In this document: positions 22,130-31,689 of the stretch, in pieces
Layout of the letters: every line of letters begins with the position of its first letter
Position numbering within the stretch: the first letter of the stretch is position 1
NCBI GenBank assembly: GCA_030765055.1
Contig: CM060950.1
Location: forward strand, 462,547,689-462,611,688
DNA length: 64,000 nucleotides
From: Mantis religiosa
Lineage: Eukaryota > Arthropoda > Insecta > Mantodea > Mantidae
Direction: 5' to 3'
The notes under the pieces: model-generated
What the model saw: the letters and a program-made list of their open reading frames with translations, nothing else
The model's database searches: none
Told to the model about the DNA's origin: nothing
Translations under genes and position numbers: made by a program

Positions 22130-23225
22130 TTTATGCCTTAACTCGGAACTATCCAATACATCTAACTTTAGAGGAGCAGGCACTAATACAGCATGAAAAA
22201 ATGTTGCGGTTAAAAACAACAAAATGGGAGAAAATATTACTACAACCAATCAAGATGAAAACACACACAAGTTTCCTACACAAAGTTATGGAATTAAAAA
22301 CAGATCTGAATCTTCCTAATTCTAAAGAAAACATTGTAATCAAAGACAACCCACTGACTTTTGAATCAATTACTATTCAATTAGATTTAGAACAAATAGT
22401 TACAAAATCTGTACTAAAAGCACTAGCATTAGAAACTGTGAACAATAGATACAACTTCAAAAACTACAGAAAAGAATTATATTACAGTGGATACCTGCAC
22501 ATTGTTTAATTGCTGGAAATGAATCTGCTGATTTTCTTGCCAAAAAAGGTGCAATTTTAATTCAGAACAAAAGTAAAAACTGGCTTGCCCCGTAGCTCAG
22601 TCACCTGCCTGCCATGCTAGGGGTCCCGGGTTCGATTCCCGGCAGTGGGAGTGGGGATTTTTCTCTGATCAAGATAATTTCCCATCTTCCCCAGAGTCTG
22701 GAAATATGAGTGAGAGTGTGAATGTGTGCGTGATCTAATGATTAAAAACAAAAGATTACGAGTTAATACCTTCGATATGTTCCAAAGGAGAACAGCCGTT
22801 AATATGACTATAGCAGTTAAAGGCGGGGTATAAATGGAACAAAGAAAATAAAAAGTAAAAACTTACCCTTTACATCCATAAAAAGATTAATCAAAAACAA
22901 ATATAAAAACAAACAAAACCAATCAATATCTAACAAAGCCAAAGATAAATAATGGAACATTTTAATTAAAAATCGTGAAATTATTCCAGAAATCTCACGT
23001 ACAGCTGCAGTAGCAAATTTTAGATTACTTACGAAACATGATTATTTATCCAAACACTTACACAGAATAGGAATTTATACAAGTCCAAATTGTCCTCTGT
23101 GCAACAATGAAGAGGAAATGATTGAAGAACATCTTCTAAACTGTGAAGCCCTACCTGCCGGACCCACTACACAGAAATATTGGAGAGCAAGAGAGCTAAT
23201 GGCTTCATTTCTAAAGCCTAGCATT
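22130..23225 (+). pseudogene. LINE ORF2 C-terminal remnant
   Basis: The frame from 22130 reads LTRNYPIHLTLEEQALIQHE and LKTDLNLPNSKENIVIKD, matching copy 2 at 24690-24960. At about 22450 it skips ~285 bp that encode the RNase H core in copy 2 and resumes at the block before AGNESADFLAKKGA. After the nested SINE it continues with HRIGIYTSPNCPLCN and EEHLLNCEAL, a CCHC zinc knuckle typical of I/R1-group LINEs. Several frame breaks. Confidence 0.7.
22582..22850 (+). repeat. SINE-III (tRNA-Gly-like) nested in the LINE
   Basis: Head CCCCGTAGCTCAGTCACC with a CTGCCTGCCATGC anticodon-arm region like tRNA-Gly(GCC), and B box GGGTTCGATTCCC. It has a non-tRNA body. Flanked by perfect 13 bp duplications AAAAGTAAAAACT at 22569-22581 and 22851-22863, and the uninterrupted LINE sequence is seen in the copies at 25430 and 49800. 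So it is a clean, single insertion. Confidence 0.9.
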
Positions 23226-23870
23226 TGACAACAAAGAAGAGGAAATGACTGAAGAACATCTTCTAAACTGTGAAGCCCTACCTGCCAGACCCACTACACA
23301 GAAATATTGGAGAGCAAGAGAGCTAATGGCTTCATTGCCAAAGCCTAGCATTTGACAACAAAGAAGAGGAAATGACTGAAGAACATCTTCTAACCTGTGA
23401 AGCCCTACCTGCCGGACCCACTACACAGAAATATTGGAGAGCAAGAGAGCTAATGGCTTCATTGCCAAAGCCTAGCATTTGACAACAAAGAAGAGGAAAT
23501 GACTGAAGAACATCTTCTAACCTGTGAAGCCCTACCTGCAGAACCCACTACACAGAAATATTGGAGAGCAAGAAAGCTAATGGCTTCATTGTCAAAAGCC
23601 TAGCATTTGACAACAAAGAAGAGGAAATGACTGAAGAACATCTTCTAACCTGTGAAGCCCTACCTGCCGAACCCACTACACAGAAATATTGGAGAGCAAG
23701 AAAGCTAATGGCTTCATTGTCAAAGCCTAGCATTTGACAACAAAGAAGAGGAAATGACTGAAGAACATCTTCTAACCTGTGAAGCCCTACCTGCCGGACC
23801 CACTACACAGAAATATTGGAGAGCAAGAAAGCTAATGGCTTCATTGTCAAAGCCTAGCATTTGAAAACAA
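23101..23870. repeat. six tandem 127 bp units at the LINE 3' end
   Basis: Units start near 23101, 23228, 23355, 23482, 23610 and 23738. Each encodes the zinc-knuckle remnant EEMTEEHLLTCEALPAGPTT followed by the C-terminus of the LINE protein and its stop. Units differ by only a few bases. The sister copy at 25675-26190 has four and the fragment at 49790-50186 has one. Confidence 0.9.
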
Positions 23871-23929
23871 CAGCATTTATGCTACTTTGACAGTACATCC
23901 AAATTCTGACAAATAAAAAAGGAATTGGA

Positions 23930-24045
23930 GCACCATAGTAGTGGAGTAAGAACAATGTTCATTTAGTCACCAAACAGCTGAGTATGAGATCGAATGATCT
24001 TGAAAACGTTTTGATTATACAACATAGTAAGTGAAGTTGAGTGTA
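23930..24045 (+). mobile_element. PLE-G 3'-end fragment
   Basis: Contains GCACCATAGTAGTGGA, TTCATTTAGTCACCAAACAG and a hammerhead-like stretch (CTGAGTATGA, then GATC stem). The inverted copy of the same end lies at 28262-28380. Confidence 0.55.
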
Positions 24046-24084
24046 GACATAGTGACTCACAAATCAAACTCAAAAAATAAAAAT

Positions 24085-25720
24085 TGGCCTACGACAACTT
24101 GCAGTACTGAGTACAACCTTGTTCAACATCTACATCAATGATCTTCCTTTGGCTGTATCAAATAAAGACAGCTCTTTTTTCAGATGACGTGATCATGTGA
24201 ACATCTTCCCCACAAAGAGAGAAATCCAAAACTTCAATGGAAAAGGCTCTGATACTTTTGGAAAAGTGGACTGACAACAATTTGATGAAAATAAATACTA
24301 ATAAAACAACATTCCAAATATTTGGCTTAAAAAAAAAGAAAATCCCTAAACTAAATCTGCAGTTCAAGAAAACAAACCTGAAACAAATATATGAAACAAA
24401 ATATTTGGGAACAATTTTTTATTCAAAATTATCTTGGAGACATTGAAGCAGTAGTAAGCAATTCAACAAAAAAATTTCAATTTTGAAAAGACTAGCTGGA
24501 GTCAAGTGGGGCATTAATCGGGAGACACTGAACACCACATACAAAACATTCATCAAGCCAATACTTCTTTATAATGCAGAGGTAATAATTACAGCAAACA
24601 GTTCTAACATAAATCACCTAGAACTATGCCAAAATCAGGCCCTGTGACTAATAACCGGTGCAGCAAAATCAACTCCAATCACGGCAATGCAAGCCTTAAC
24701 TCGGAACTATCCAGTACATCTAACTTTAGAGGAGCAGGCACTAATACAACATGAAGAAATGTTTCAGTTAAAAACAACAAAATGGAAGAAAAGACTACTA
24801 CAACCAATCAAGATGAAAACATAAACAAGTTTCCTACACAAAGTTATGGAATTAAAAACAGGTCTGAATCTTCCTAATTCTAAAGAAAACATTTTAATCA
24901 AAGAAAACACACTGACCTTTGAACCAATTAATATTCAATTAGATTTAGAACGAATAGTTACAAAATCTGAAACTTCCAAACCTGTACTAAAAGCACTAGC
25001 ATTAGAAACTGTGAACAATAGATACCCACCTGAAGAATGGTTACGTATCTACACAGATGGATCTAACTTGGACATCTCAGGAGCAGGAATTAAGTGTGCA
25101 CTGTTCTCAATCTATCAACCAGCAAGATACCACACAACAAATTTTGATGTAGAAGTAACGGCTATTCATATTTCACTCCAACACCTTCTATAGAGAATAG
25201 ATACATTCAAAAATGCTGTCATACTTTCTGATTCTAAAGCAGCATTATGTGCAATAAGTTCATATAAAATGAGGTCAATCCAAATTAAAGAATGTCACAA
25301 AATGATCCAACAACTTCAAAAACTACAGAAAAGAATTATATTATAGTGGATACCTGCACATTGTGGAATTGCTGGAAATGAATCAGCTGATTTTCTTGCC
25401 AAAAAGGGTGCAAATTTAATTCAGAACAAAAGTACAAACTTACCCTTTACATCCATAAAAAGATTAATCAAAAGCAAATATAAAAACAAACAAAACCAAT
25501 CAATATCTAACAAAGCCAAAGATAAAAAATTGAACATTTTAATTAAAAATCCTGAAATTATTCCAGAAAACCCACGTAAAGCTGCAATAGGAACATTTAC
25601 ATTACTTACGGAACATGATTATTTGTTCAAACACTTGCACAGAATAGGAATTTATAGAAGTCCAAATTGTCCTCTGCAACAAAGAAGAGAAAATGACTGA
25701 AGAACATCTTTTAACCTGTG
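24085..25720 (+). pseudogene. LINE ORF2: RT palm, RNase H and zinc knuckle
   Basis: Begins with LFNIYINDLPLAV (RT motif B/C region) and a damaged FSDDV in place of FADD. RNase H follows with its catalytic blocks: YTDGSNLD, the LEU-SER-ASP run LSDSKAALCAI, and WIPAHCGIAGNESADFLAKK. Then HRIGIYRSPNCPL, the start of the zinc knuckle. RNase H would remove the RNA strand after reverse transcription. About five stops or frame shifts are seen, including TAG and TAA codons near 24645, 24822 and 25190. Domain order identifies an I/R1-group LINE. Confidence 0.75.
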
Positions 25721-26190
25721 AAGCCCTCCCTGCCGGATCCACTACACAGAAATTTGGAGAACAAGAGAGCTAATGGCTTCATTGCCAAAGCCTAGCATTT
25801 GACAACAAAGAAGAGGAAATGACTGAAGAACATCTTCTAACCTGTGAAGCACTACCTGCCAGACCCACTACACAGAAATATTGGAGAGCAAGAGAGCTAA
25901 TGGCTTCATTGCCAAAGCCTAGCATTTGACAACAAAGAAGAGGAAATGACTGAAGAACATCTAACCTGTGAAACTCTACCTGCCGGACTCGCTACACAGA
26001 AATATTGGAGAGCAAGAGAGCTAATGGCTTCATTGACAAAGCCTAACATTTGACAACAAAGAAGAGGAAATGACTGAAGAACATCTTCTAACCTGTGAAG
26101 CCCTACCTGCCGGACCCACTACACAGAAATATTGGAGAGCAAGAGAGCTAATGGCTTCATTGCCAAAGCCTAGCATTTGAAAACAACAAC
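25675..26190. repeat. four tandem 127 bp units at the LINE 3' end
   Basis: Same unit as 23101-23870, with small deletions in the first and third units. Starts near 25678, 25801, 25928 and 26053. Confidence 0.9.
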
Positions 26191-26428
26191 ATTATAGTGC
26201 TTCCATTTCATCATTGAATGGAGCAAATGGCAATGGGATGGAGTTTACATACTCGTAAGTAGTAGGCTTTTGTTGAAGTCTGACATTTCAAGGAAATCTA
26301 TCGGGATGTAAAGAACAAGCTCTTAAACAAGTATTATTTGTTACAAATGGGAAGAGTTTTCGTCTGTAGCGAATTAGATGCATTAGAGCTTTCAGCATTG
26401 CCACCTCATTATCCCCACTCTTTTAATA

Positions 26429-26431
26429 TTT

Positions 26432-26508
<77 letters not shown>
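26429..26508. repeat. (TC)n run inside Tx
   Basis: About 40 CT units with few interruptions, at the position of the shorter run in copy 2. Confidence 0.9.
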
Positions 26509-26511
<3 letters not shown>

Positions 26512-26719
26512 TGTGAGTCTTTTTGGTGCTAAATGTAAGGGAACGCAAACTGAATTTTTCAAAGTTTTATAATAATGCAGTTGTTGAAATCACAATTACA
26601 TCATGGATATTCATATATCACGCACATGTTTTAAGTATATAGTTTAAAAATAATTATAGTTTATGAATTATTTTTATAACCCAACGAAAATGCCAGCGGG
26701 GCATCCATATAACTGTGAA

Positions 26720-27000
26720 TGTTACTTACGTTATAAGATAATTTGTCATTGTTATTGTCCTCATCGTCTGAGTATTTCAAATTTATGATAATAGGTTCCA
26801 AAATCACGTCACGTGCTGTTTCTTTCCAAAAGTCGTCTTGTAGTTTATCTGATGTCTCACACAGTTTTCCCAGTCTTGTGTTCCTTGCCTATTTCTTGGT
26901 GAATAAGTCTTTCAGTGTCAGTCAGTTTAAAAGTATTATTTCTGTTTGCAACATAATTTGAGTTCATATTAACTTAATTGGAGTGTTCTGGCAGTGATAA
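26720..27000 (-). pseudogene. Tx transposase C-terminal remnant
   Basis: Third copy of the DDE remnant described at 5440-5745; the minus strand shows the acidic tail and the conserved middle, with frame breaks. Confidence 0.6.
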
Positions 27001-27169
27001 GGGGGAAGGTTGTTTATAATACCTCATGTCTCATTTCAGTTGCAAGCTGATACACTTTCCTTGGTTTTTAAACGAAAGAACAGTTGAATAATGCTGCTTT
27101 GAACTCTCTAGAGTAAATAGAGATTACGAACCATTCATAAACAAAGATATACTGTGGCCAGACACGTTC

Positions 27170-27715
27170 TGCTAATATGTTCTGGCCTTATGATCTCTGA
27201 AAGGAGGGCCCAAATGACCTTGTTGTCGACGGGCCCTAAAACAACACACTCACTCACTCACTCTCTGAAAGGAGTGCGTTCACTACATACATACACATGT
27301 ATGGACAAGGTGACGTAATTATATACGAGTTGCGCACAGATAGAAACGCTGGTAAGATAACATGCAGCCTACTTATTACACAACCGGCAGCCCGTTGTGT
27401 ACCTTGTGACACTGGATATGAATATTGTGTTTTCAAAGCTTCTTCATCACATTTATCTATAATGATACTAATAATTTAACGCCCTTCCGAATGCACAACC
27501 TTAAATTTCTTAAGATCTTCAGACATGGTGAGAAGACTAGTAAATCTTAATTCACTGAACTAGCTCTGCATCTTGCTATGCAAGTAGGCTACGTGACTTT
27601 CTGCAGCTGATTGCTGAATGTTTACTATATTGCTCACTTTCTGCGTAACCGGACAACCGTTCCCCCCTTCCCCACACCTCATTCCGTGGAGGTCTCAAGT
27701 CCAGAACACATCTAT
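27170..27715. other. unknown insert in Tx copy 3
   Basis: Absent from copy 2, where the flanks are contiguous. It includes GGGCCCAAATGACCTTGTTG and a CACT run. No coding content; possibly a SINE or LTR piece I do not recognise. Confidence 0.45.
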
Positions 27716-27933
27716 AGGCCAGTAGGAAGTGTATTGTTTCCTCTCATTTGTATTTAACAAACACGTTGGTTTATTCAAAGCAATTCTTTTATCACATCAT
27801 GTAAAACATTTACGTTTCAGTTCTGAGTAATTTTCAAATATACGTAGATGCATACATGCCCACCAGTAATGCTATTCATTACATAGGTTTACGATGCAAT
27901 GCATTCTTATAATAGTACTTTATTTGTATTAGG

Positions 27934-28184
27934 TGGCCGCGCCGTGGCTCAGTGGTTAGATCGCTTGGCTCTCACCAAGGCGGCCCGGGTTCGATCCCAG
28001 GCGACCGCAAAGTGAGATTTGTGGTGGACAACACGGCGCTGGGGCGGGTTTTCTCCGGGATCTCCGGTTTCCCCCTCCATCTCATTCCACTGGTGCTCCA
28101 TCTTCATCTCATGTATCATCAGTGTCATCGCCTGCAGTGCCGTATGTAGTAAAAGCGGGCGTTAAACACTACACATTTCATTTC
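27934..28184 (+). repeat. SINE-II (tRNA-Glu-like), full length
   Basis: Head GGCCGCGCCGTGGCTCAGTG with a CTTGGCTCTCACCAAGG anticodon arm and B box GGGTTCGATCCC resembling tRNA-Glu. Body includes TTTTCTCCGGGATCTCCGG; the tail repeats CATTT. Flanked by perfect 12 bp duplications ATTTGTATTAGG at 27922-27933 and 28185-28196. Tx copy 2 shows the empty site at 20825. Confidence 0.9.
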
Positions 28185-28261
28185 ATTTGTATTAGGAAAA
28201 CTATAGGAGCTAAAAATATGGGGTTTTTACGGTTATGTTAAATACATTACTCTTTATTATT

Positions 28262-28380
28262 ATTTTTTCTTTTTTTAGTTTGATTTATGAGGAAACGTTT
28301 TCACGATCATTCGATCTCATCCTCAGCTGTTTGGTGACTAAATGAACATTCCTCTTCTTCCACTACTATGGTGCCATCTG
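28262..28380 (-). mobile_element. PLE-G 3'-end fragment (minus)
   Basis: Inverted copy of 23930-24045, carrying a hammerhead-like stretch around 28295-28330. Confidence 0.55.
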
Positions 28381-28469
28381 GTGTTAGGGGCACTAAGTTT
28401 TAATACTTCATTTAAAGCTGGGATTTCAAAATTTATAACTTTATCATGGATTAAGTTAATTAGGAGTCC

Positions 28470-28719
28470 AGAACCAAAATTACTAAAACATACAACAGGA
28501 AAAGAAGAACTGTCCACATGGGAACAAATCTTTATTTCAAAAAATAGGAACAAAGTATTCAATTTCGACATCCCCCAGAAAGATTTGTTCAGCAAGTTCC
28601 TCGAACCGCCACCAGAGGAGACCGAAGACAAAATATTGCCAGCTACACCAATGAGAACTAGTCGATGTCCGGCTGAAGATAGAGGGAAGACCTCAGAAAC
28701 CGGTTCCGGGAAAATTTAA
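28470..28719 (+). pseudogene. PLE-B protein C-terminus
   Basis: Reads EPKLLKHTTGKEELSTWEQI, then NKVFNFDIPQKDLFSKFLEP, and ends SETGSGKI. This is the tail downstream of the GIY-YIG domain in PLE-B. The nuclease and reverse transcriptase are missing. Confidence 0.7.
28669..28709 (+). ncRNA. hammerhead-like motif (PLE-B end)
   Basis: CCGG, CTGAAGA, a stem of AGAGG/CCTC, GAAAC, CGGTT, CCGG in order. Stem I (CCGG/CCGG) and stem II pair. The core has A for U at the seventh position (CUGAUGA expected), so it is probably weak or inactive. Confidence 0.5.
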
Positions 28720-28804
28720 AAGTGAGTGTTGTTTTGTGTTATTAATCGACTCCTAATTAACTTAATTTATACAACAACACTGTTTTCAACACTTCCATAA
28801 AAGG

Positions 28805-29283
28805 ATTTATCATGGATGTTGGTTATTTATATTTTTTCCCAAATATCCAATTCTATGGGTGTACTTAAAGATTTTAACAGTTTAATGTTATGGCCAATGT
28901 TGTGGTTTTCTGTCCAAAAATGGTGTGACACTGGATTTTTATGTTTGTCTCAACTTTATGTTCCTCTGGTGTTCGTTTAGCCTGGTTAACAAGTTTCACT
29001 TAGTTTTTCCTATGTAGCTTTTATCACAGGTTTCACAATTTATCTGATAAATTCCTGATTTCAAAGTGTTGGGGATTGAATTTTTTAGTGGTTTATTTAG
29101 CAGGTTCTTCAGACTGAATTTGTTTTGGGGTGCTAGTTTTAAGTTTAGTTTTTTGAAGATTCATTCAGATTTTCTAAAAGCCCATGGATGGTAGGTGAAT
29201 TTTGTATATTGCCAATTTGTGTTTTTAATTTGTGTGAGAGTCGTATTTTTTGATATTATCTTGAGGTTTTCCTCTCTCTGCCT
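28805..29283 (-). pseudogene. PLE-F GIY-YIG fragment
   Basis: Minus strand reads FTYHPWAF, LAPQNKFSLKNLL, SGIYQINCETCDKSYIGKTK and a decayed continuation. GIY and YIG blocks are visible; several stops follow. It is more diverged from PLE-B than the fragment at 28430. Confidence 0.65.
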
Positions 29284-29474
29284 TCCTCATGGATCAGTTT
29301 TTGCAAAATCTGAGTTTCTGTCTTAGCTTGGATAGTATTTATAAGAAATTTATTAGGTTGGCGCTCGTCACACACCACGTAGGGGTAATGCAATATGACA
29401 ACACCACAGTACTCCGATTGGTTGTTCACCTAGCAGTGCTCAAGGACAAACATCATCCCATTTGAAACAGATAA

Positions 29475-29689
29475 TAGTACTTTACCTATTTTCAACATAT
29501 GCCGGTTTTTCTTGATGTGTCTAGGTTCTTTGCGGAACTAGGGATACCCATCTGTTATCTGTGAAAAGTTGGGCAAAAATGCTTTCTTACTCATATATTG
29601 GCTGCACTGGAACACTGTCTAAAGCCTGTGTTTTCATTCCTGTTTGATTATAGATTTTGTTTTCAAGTACCCGTGTTTGATAGAGTCAA
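29475..29689. other. no recognisable feature
   Basis: Short spacer between Tx copy 3 and a SINE. Confidence 0.3.
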
Positions 29690-29815
29690 CATGAAAAATT
29701 CAATGCCATGGCCGGGATGTGAACCACGGGTCTCCTGGTTTCCATCCAGTTACTCTATCCCTTTGAGCTACCATGGCCAACTTGCCGTCATGACATTAAA
29801 TTTGTAATAACAAAT
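29690..29815 (-). repeat. SINE-I
   Basis: Complement shows CCATGGTAGCTCAAAGG and GGTTCACATCCCGGCC, the A and B boxes of SINE-I. Confidence 0.7.
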
Positions 29816-29836
29816 GCTGACAGAGAGTTTTCTTTC

Positions 29837-29838
<2 letters not shown>

Positions 29839-29870
<32 letters not shown>
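29839..29870. repeat. (GT)n microsatellite
   Basis: About 15 GT units. Confidence 0.9.
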
Positions 29871-29872
<2 letters not shown>

Positions 29873-30224
29873 AACGCAACATACACTTGTATGATTATCG
29901 CTTGGTATAGCATAAATAAACTAAAAGCTAAAACCCTGAACCAGAGAAGTCGCTTGCATAGCTATACATACATAAGTTCATATACACACAAAACAAAATG
30001 ATTCAAATATTAGGCGCAAATATTAGGGATAGTGATATGCATTCCATAACCTCTCCTATCCAAATCCCAACCTCAACCTGCACGTGGTGCAACCTGCTTT
30101 TACCAATGAGGCTCTGGGAACATCAGAAAGAGGGAAAATGCTATTTCACCTCTTACGCTGGCCTGTCACGGTGTACAAATGTTCTACAATTGGTGCTTGT
30201 GAGAAAAGCCGATGGACTTTAAAA
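29871..30224. other. no recognisable feature
   Basis: Spacer without gene or repeat evidence. Confidence 0.3.
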
Positions 30225-30455
30225 CTCCTCCCGACGAGGTCCGATGGACCCATTAACCAAAGAACAGGTGTGGCCCTCCAGACATACTGGGGGTTAAAGT
30301 GAGTGGATGATGTAACCACCATTACAAGCATAAAATTGGTGTCCACTTAAAAAATGGTTACATTTATGCTATTTAAAACAATATTGGAGAGCAAGAGAGC
30401 TAATGGCTTCATTGCCAAAGCCTAGCATTTGGAAACAACAACAATATTATGCGCA
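30225..30455 (+). mobile_element. LINE-derived mini-element (5' head joined to 3' tail)
   Basis: 30240-30365 matches the 5' head of LINE copy 1 (21995-22135), and 30385-30450 matches the last part of the 127 bp 3' unit (ATATTGGAGAGCAAGAGAGC). Everything between is deleted. It could be a non-autonomous derivative of the RNase H LINE. Confidence 0.65.
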
Positions 30456-30699
30456 TTCGGTGCAAAGAATGGGTTTTGCTACAGTGAAGCAAAGTAGTGA
30501 AATTTCAATGATTTATTAATGTAGTCTCTACTTTATTGTTACTGTGGATGTATACTGCCTTTAATGGATTTTAAACCAGTTTTTGTTTTGTTTAAATAAC
30601 TTAATACGAAAGATATGGAACTGTATTTATATGCATTTTTACAGCATTTAACAATTTAAATGTCTTGTTCTGTTTATTTGGTATCCGTTTCTGGCCCCT
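30456..30699. other. no recognisable feature
   Basis: AT-rich spacer. Confidence 0.3.
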
Positions 30700-31150
30700 G
30701 AAGGGTTTAAATGGCCATCTGCGAAGCGGTTAAGACTCCCGGCCATGGCATTGAATTTTTCATGTTGGCTCTATCAAAAACCTTATCCTATAAATGGCTA
30801 GTGTGAAGAAATGATTTATTTCCATCAATTAACTAAATTAATAAGAGTTAAATGATGAAGCCTGGGACTCAAGTACTTATGATAGTAAGTTGCCACAAAC
30901 GGTGTATCTCGAATGCGGGAGCCCCTAATGGTTTACCGGGGAAATATATGAGTGAAATAGAGAATTTAATGTCATGACGGCAAGTTGGCCATGGTAGCTC
31001 ATTGGATAAGAGCGACTGAACAGAAACCAGGAGATCTGTGGTTCAAATTCCGGCCGTGGCATTGAATTTTTCATGTTGACTCTCTATCAAAAACCCTAGC
31101 CTATAAATGGCTAGTGTGGAGAAATTATTTATTTCCATCAACTGACTAAA
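30700..31150 (+). repeat. SINE-I, two units in tandem
   Basis: Tail of one unit with a truncated head (30715-30780), then a complete head at 30990-31060 (ATGGTAGCTCATTGG; GGTTCAAATTCC). The two share tails reading CTATAAATGGCTAGTGTG. The repeat distance is about 300 bp. Confidence 0.75.
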
Positions 31151-31380
31151 ATTTTGAGACTATGTTTGCCCCATTGTGTACCTATATTACAAGTTCGGTA
31201 GCCTTCAGTTTCTACACATTTGACTTTACATTGGTGCATTCAAACTTCTGGAAAAATATTTTCCAATTTATTAAATGTGGCATATGTAGTGTAAAAGACC
31301 TGGATGCTAACCTTAACAATATTTTTGGATTTGCATCTAAATTAATTGTTAAATGTGGTGCATGTAACGTAGAATGCAGT

Positions 31381-31604
31381 TTTTGTTGTTGTAATAATTC
31401 ACATCCTGCAACGTTAAGTTATATCGGACGATAAATGGAATGGGTGAAATGATGCTCAAATGAGCCCAGGTTCCATAGAGCTTAGTTACCTGATATTCGT
31501 CTTTCCGGAGAAGGGAAGAAACCTTATCCAGGTAACTCACCCTGACCGAGATTCGAACTTGGGACCTCTGGATCGTGAGGCAGATGCACTACCGAGGCAG
31601 GCAT
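31381..31604 (-). repeat. SINE-IV, full length
   Basis: Complement of the head and body described at 17177. Flanked by perfect 12 bp duplications GTAGAATGCAGT at 31369-31380 and 31605-31616. Confidence 0.85.
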
Positions 31605-31689
31605 GTAGAATGCAGTGAAACATATATAAGTCTCAGAACAAATACAGTTGAATCTAAATGGCCACCATTTGAAGTAAACTAAAGAATGG

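Larger units (their letters stand above)
21985..23890 (+). mobile_element. LINE (I/R1-group, RNase H type), copy 1, internally deleted
   Basis: Starts near GGGCCCATTGGACCCATTAA, a 5' segment also present at 30240. It jumps at about 22135 straight into the region between reverse transcriptase and RNase H, and lacks the reverse transcriptase and most of RNase H. A SINE-III is nested at 22582-22850. The 3' end is an array of 127 bp repeats. Confidence 0.75.
24080..26190 (+). mobile_element. LINE (I/R1-group, RNase H type), copy 2
   Basis: 5'-truncated within the reverse transcriptase, then intact in order: RT palm and thumb, RNase H, zinc knuckle, and a four-unit array of the 127 bp repeat. Ends near GAAAACAACAACATTA. 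Lies directly downstream of copy 1 in the same orientation. Confidence 0.8.
28430..28762 (+). mobile_element. PLE-B 3'-end fragment
   Basis: Closely similar to the end of the PLE-B element at 55134-57763, including a hammerhead-like fold and the downstream ATTAATCGACTC stretch. Confidence 0.75.
26334..29474 (-). mobile_element. DNA transposon 'Tx', copy 3 (holds SINE and PLEs)
   Basis: TA-flanked ends TTATTTGTTACAAATGGGAA and CCCATTTGAAACAGATAA. Compared with copy 2 it contains an unknown ~545 bp insert (about 27170-27715), a SINE-II (27934-28184) and a PLE block (about 28262-29283). Removing these leaves about the same length as copy 2 without its mariner. Confidence 0.8.

Noticed and set aside
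22590..22655. tRNA-Gly gene
   Set aside because: Part of a SINE with body, tail and 13 bp target duplications.
23101..26190. CRISPR array
   Set aside because: Repeats are 127 bp, directly adjacent without spacers and encode the end of a LINE protein.
27936..28010. tRNA-Glu gene
   Set aside because: Head of SINE-II; flanked by target duplications and followed by a SINE body.
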